This document shows positions 62,451-64,000 of a stretch of DNA of 64,000 nucleotides, one piece after another (position 1 is the stretch's first letter; the number at the start of each line of letters is the position of its first letter). The notes beneath the pieces were generated by a model, which worked only from the letters and a program-made list of their open reading frames with translations, had not been told where the DNA came from and did not search any database. Position numbers and translations under genes: made by a program. The stretch comes from Paracoccus indicus (lineage in GTDB: Bacteria; Pseudomonadota; Alphaproteobacteria; Rhodobacterales; Rhodobacteraceae), in contig NZ_PYWA01000008.1 of NCBI RefSeq assembly GCF_003056335.1, forward strand, positions 1-64,000. Reading direction: 5' to 3'.

Positions 62451-62453
62451 GCG

Positions 62454-63923
62454 TCATCCCCCGACATAGGCCGCAAGCGTCGCGGCGACCCCCTTGTCGT
62501 GCAGCTGGCGCAGTTGCGCGGCAAATGCGTCTTGCAGGAGGTCGTTGCGGGCCAGATCCCCGAAGATCGCCTCGTTCGCCAGGAAGGCGGCGGGATCGCT
62601 GCGCGCTGCCAGTGCGCTGGCCTTCAGCTGGGCGTGCTGGTCGTCGTTCGGCGCGATGGGCGTGCCGTCCTGCGTGGTGCCTTCGCAATAGCGGCACCAC
62701 AACGCCAGCTCCAATGCCAGCCCGTCGATGGGGGCGCCAGCCGCCAGCCTGTCGCGCAGCGTCGGCAGGATGAACTTGGGCTGGCGGTTCGACCCATCAA
62801 GGCAGAGGCGCGGAATGGTGTCGCCGATGCGCGGGTTCGAGAAACGCTGCAGGATCAACTGCAGATAGTCGTCATAGCTGACACCCTCGATCGGTTGCAG
62901 GGTGGGGATGACCTCGCGGGTTTCCAGGGCGCTCAGCCAGTCGGCGATGCGGGGATCGGCCATGGCGTCATGGACGAAATGGTGCCCCAACAGCGCGCCT
63001 GCATAGGCGATGGCCGCGTGACCTCCGTTCAGGATGCGCAGCTTCATCAGCTCGTGCCGGGCGACGTCCTGGACGAATTCCGCGCCGACGGTCTCCAGCG
63101 CGGGGCGGCCTTGGGGGAAGTTGTCCTCCAGTACCCATTGGCGGAAAGGCTCGCAAACGACGGGGGCGGCGTCGACGATGCCGAACCGGTCGCGCACCAG
63201 ATCGCGTTCCCGGTCCGAGGTCGCGGGCGTGATGCAATCCACCATCGAGTTCGGGAAGGCGATGTTCTCGCCGATCCAATCGGCCAGCGCCGGGTCCGAC
63301 AGTGCCGCCAACCCGCGCAGCGTCCGCGCGCAGACATGGCCGTTTTCAGGCAGGTTGTCGCAGGACAGGACGGTGAAGGGCGCATGACCCGCATCGCGGC
63401 GGGCACGGATCGCGGCCAGCATCATGCCGAAGACGGTCCGCGGGCTGTCGGGGTTGGCGGCATCATGCGCCATGTCGGGGTGGGCCGCATCGAAGCCGTC
63501 CGTCTTGGCATCGACGTAATAGCCGCCCTCGGTGATGGTCAGCGACACGATGCGGATGGCGGGGTCCGACATGGCGGCGACGACGGCCTGCGGATCGACG
63601 GGCAGGAAATCGATCATCGGCCCAAGGACGCGCGCCGACAGCCCTTCGGGGTCCAGTTCGACCAGGGTGCTCAGCCAATCCTGTTCGGCCAGACGGTCGC
63701 GCATCGCCGCATCGCCCGGACGCACGCCCGCGCCGACCAGCGCCCAGTCATGATCGCGCCCCGAGGCGAACAGCCGGTCCAGATACCAGGCCATATGCGC
63801 GCGGTGGAAGTTGCCCACACCTACATGCAGGATCCCCGCCTTCAGGGCGCTGCGGTCGTATTCGGGCCGCCCGATGTCGGGGGACAGCTGGTCGAGGGCG
63901 GTTTGGGTCAGGGCAGTGGTCAT
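62454..63923 (-). CDS. Mannitol dehydrogenase-family oxidoreductase
   Basis: A 489-residue NAD-dependent polyol dehydrogenase of the long-chain mannitol dehydrogenase family (mannitol 2-dehydrogenase, fructuronate or tagaturonate reductase). The N-terminal Rossmann part starts G-I-L-H-V-G-V-G-N-F-H-R-A-H, followed by S-C-D-N-L-P-E-N-G and F-P-N-S-M-V-D-C-I-T-P. The catalytic segment is K-L-R-I-L-N-G-G-H-A-A-I-A-Y, with the catalytic Lys, Asn and His. Length fits mannitol 2-dehydrogenase (about 490). The ATG at 63923 has AAAGGT upstream. The gene order to the right is outside the window. Confidence 0.88.
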   Translation of the reverse strand: MTTALTQTALDQLSPDIGRPEYDRSALKAGILHVGVGNFHRAHMAWYLDRLFASGRDHDWALVGAGVRPGDAAMRDRLAEQDWLSTLVELDPEGLSARVLGPMIDFLPVDPQAVVAAMSDPAIRIVSLTITEGGYYVDAKTDGFDAAHPDMAHDAANPDSPRTVFGMMLAAIRARRDAGHAPFTVLSCDNLPENGHVCARTLRGLAALSDPALADWIGENIAFPNSMVDCITPATSDRERDLVRDRFGIVDAAPVVCEPFRQWVLEDNFPQGRPALETVGAEFVQDVARHELMKLRILNGGHAAIAYAGALLGHHFVHDAMADPRIADWLSALETREVIPTLQPIEGVSYDDYLQLILQRFSNPRIGDTIPRLCLDGSNRQPKFILPTLRDRLAAGAPIDGLALELALWCRYCEGTTQDGTPIAPNDDQHAQLKASALAARSDPAAFLANEAIFGDLARNDLLQDAFAAQLRQLHDKGVAATLAAYVGG

Positions 63924-64000
63924 GATCGGACCTTTCGTCAAGGCGACCCCCGCCGCGACGCGGGATGCGCGCGCGGGGCCGTTCGGATCGGGGTGAAGCG

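Noticed and set aside
1..64000. CRISPR array, insertion sequence or prophage
   Set aside because: I saw no regularly spaced repeats, transposase or phage structural genes anywhere in the window.

Overview
The window is high-GC alphaproteobacterial DNA. Gene content and protein style (sox genes, PutR-PutA, a DnaA-like plasmid replicase, LuxI/LuxR) suggest a Rhodobacterales member, possibly Paracoccus-like; this is inference, since no rRNA or other phylogenetic marker is present. At 8.4-11.9 kb lies a plasmid-type replication and partition module: parA and parB, four near-identical palindromes that look like parS, and an initiator joining a winged-helix region to a DnaA domain-I-like region. 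The window is therefore probably part of a large plasmid or chromid, although it carries housekeeping-like metabolism and a tRNA gene.

Layout. 0.3-6.5 kb (minus): a malonate operon (matA with a probable frameshift, matB, madL, madM) followed by soxY-, soxZ- and soxF-like genes; a GntR regulator diverges at 6.6 kb. 7.3-8.3 kb: a DMT exporter. 8.4-11.9 kb: the replication module. 12-14.2 kb: acyl-CoA dehydrogenase plus an APH-fold kinase. 14.3-15.1 kb: two small unknown genes and tRNA-Sec. 15.2-19.1 kb: putA with divergent putR. 19.1-28.1 kb (minus): a tightly coupled operon fdoG-fdoH-fdoI-fdhE-selA-selB, in which fdoG has an in-frame UGA read as selenocysteine. 28.4-31.4 kb (plus): a PhnD/PhnC/PhnE-like ABC transporter, probably for selenium oxyanions. 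31.4-33.0 kb: quorum sensing (a small protein plus luxI, diverging from luxR).

33-64 kb: xylulokinase, a Kef-type antiporter, an RND efflux pump, a DUF421 membrane protein, a peptide ABC transporter with an amidase, a 2326-residue secreted nuclease/5'-nucleotidase, a 5-oxoproline utilisation operon (GntR regulator, NRAMP-like transporter, pxpA, DUF1445 protein, pxpB-pxpC fusion, biotin carboxylase-BCCP fusion), a small protein homologous to the one beside luxI, and a mannitol dehydrogenase family enzyme.

How it fits together: one stretch carries selenium uptake (inferred), SelA, SelB, tRNA-Sec and the Sec-containing formate dehydrogenase, so most of a selenium-formate system could move as a unit on this replicon; selD is not in the window. 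Other blocks feed small carbon or nitrogen sources (malonate, proline, 5-oxoproline, peptides, polyols) into central metabolism.
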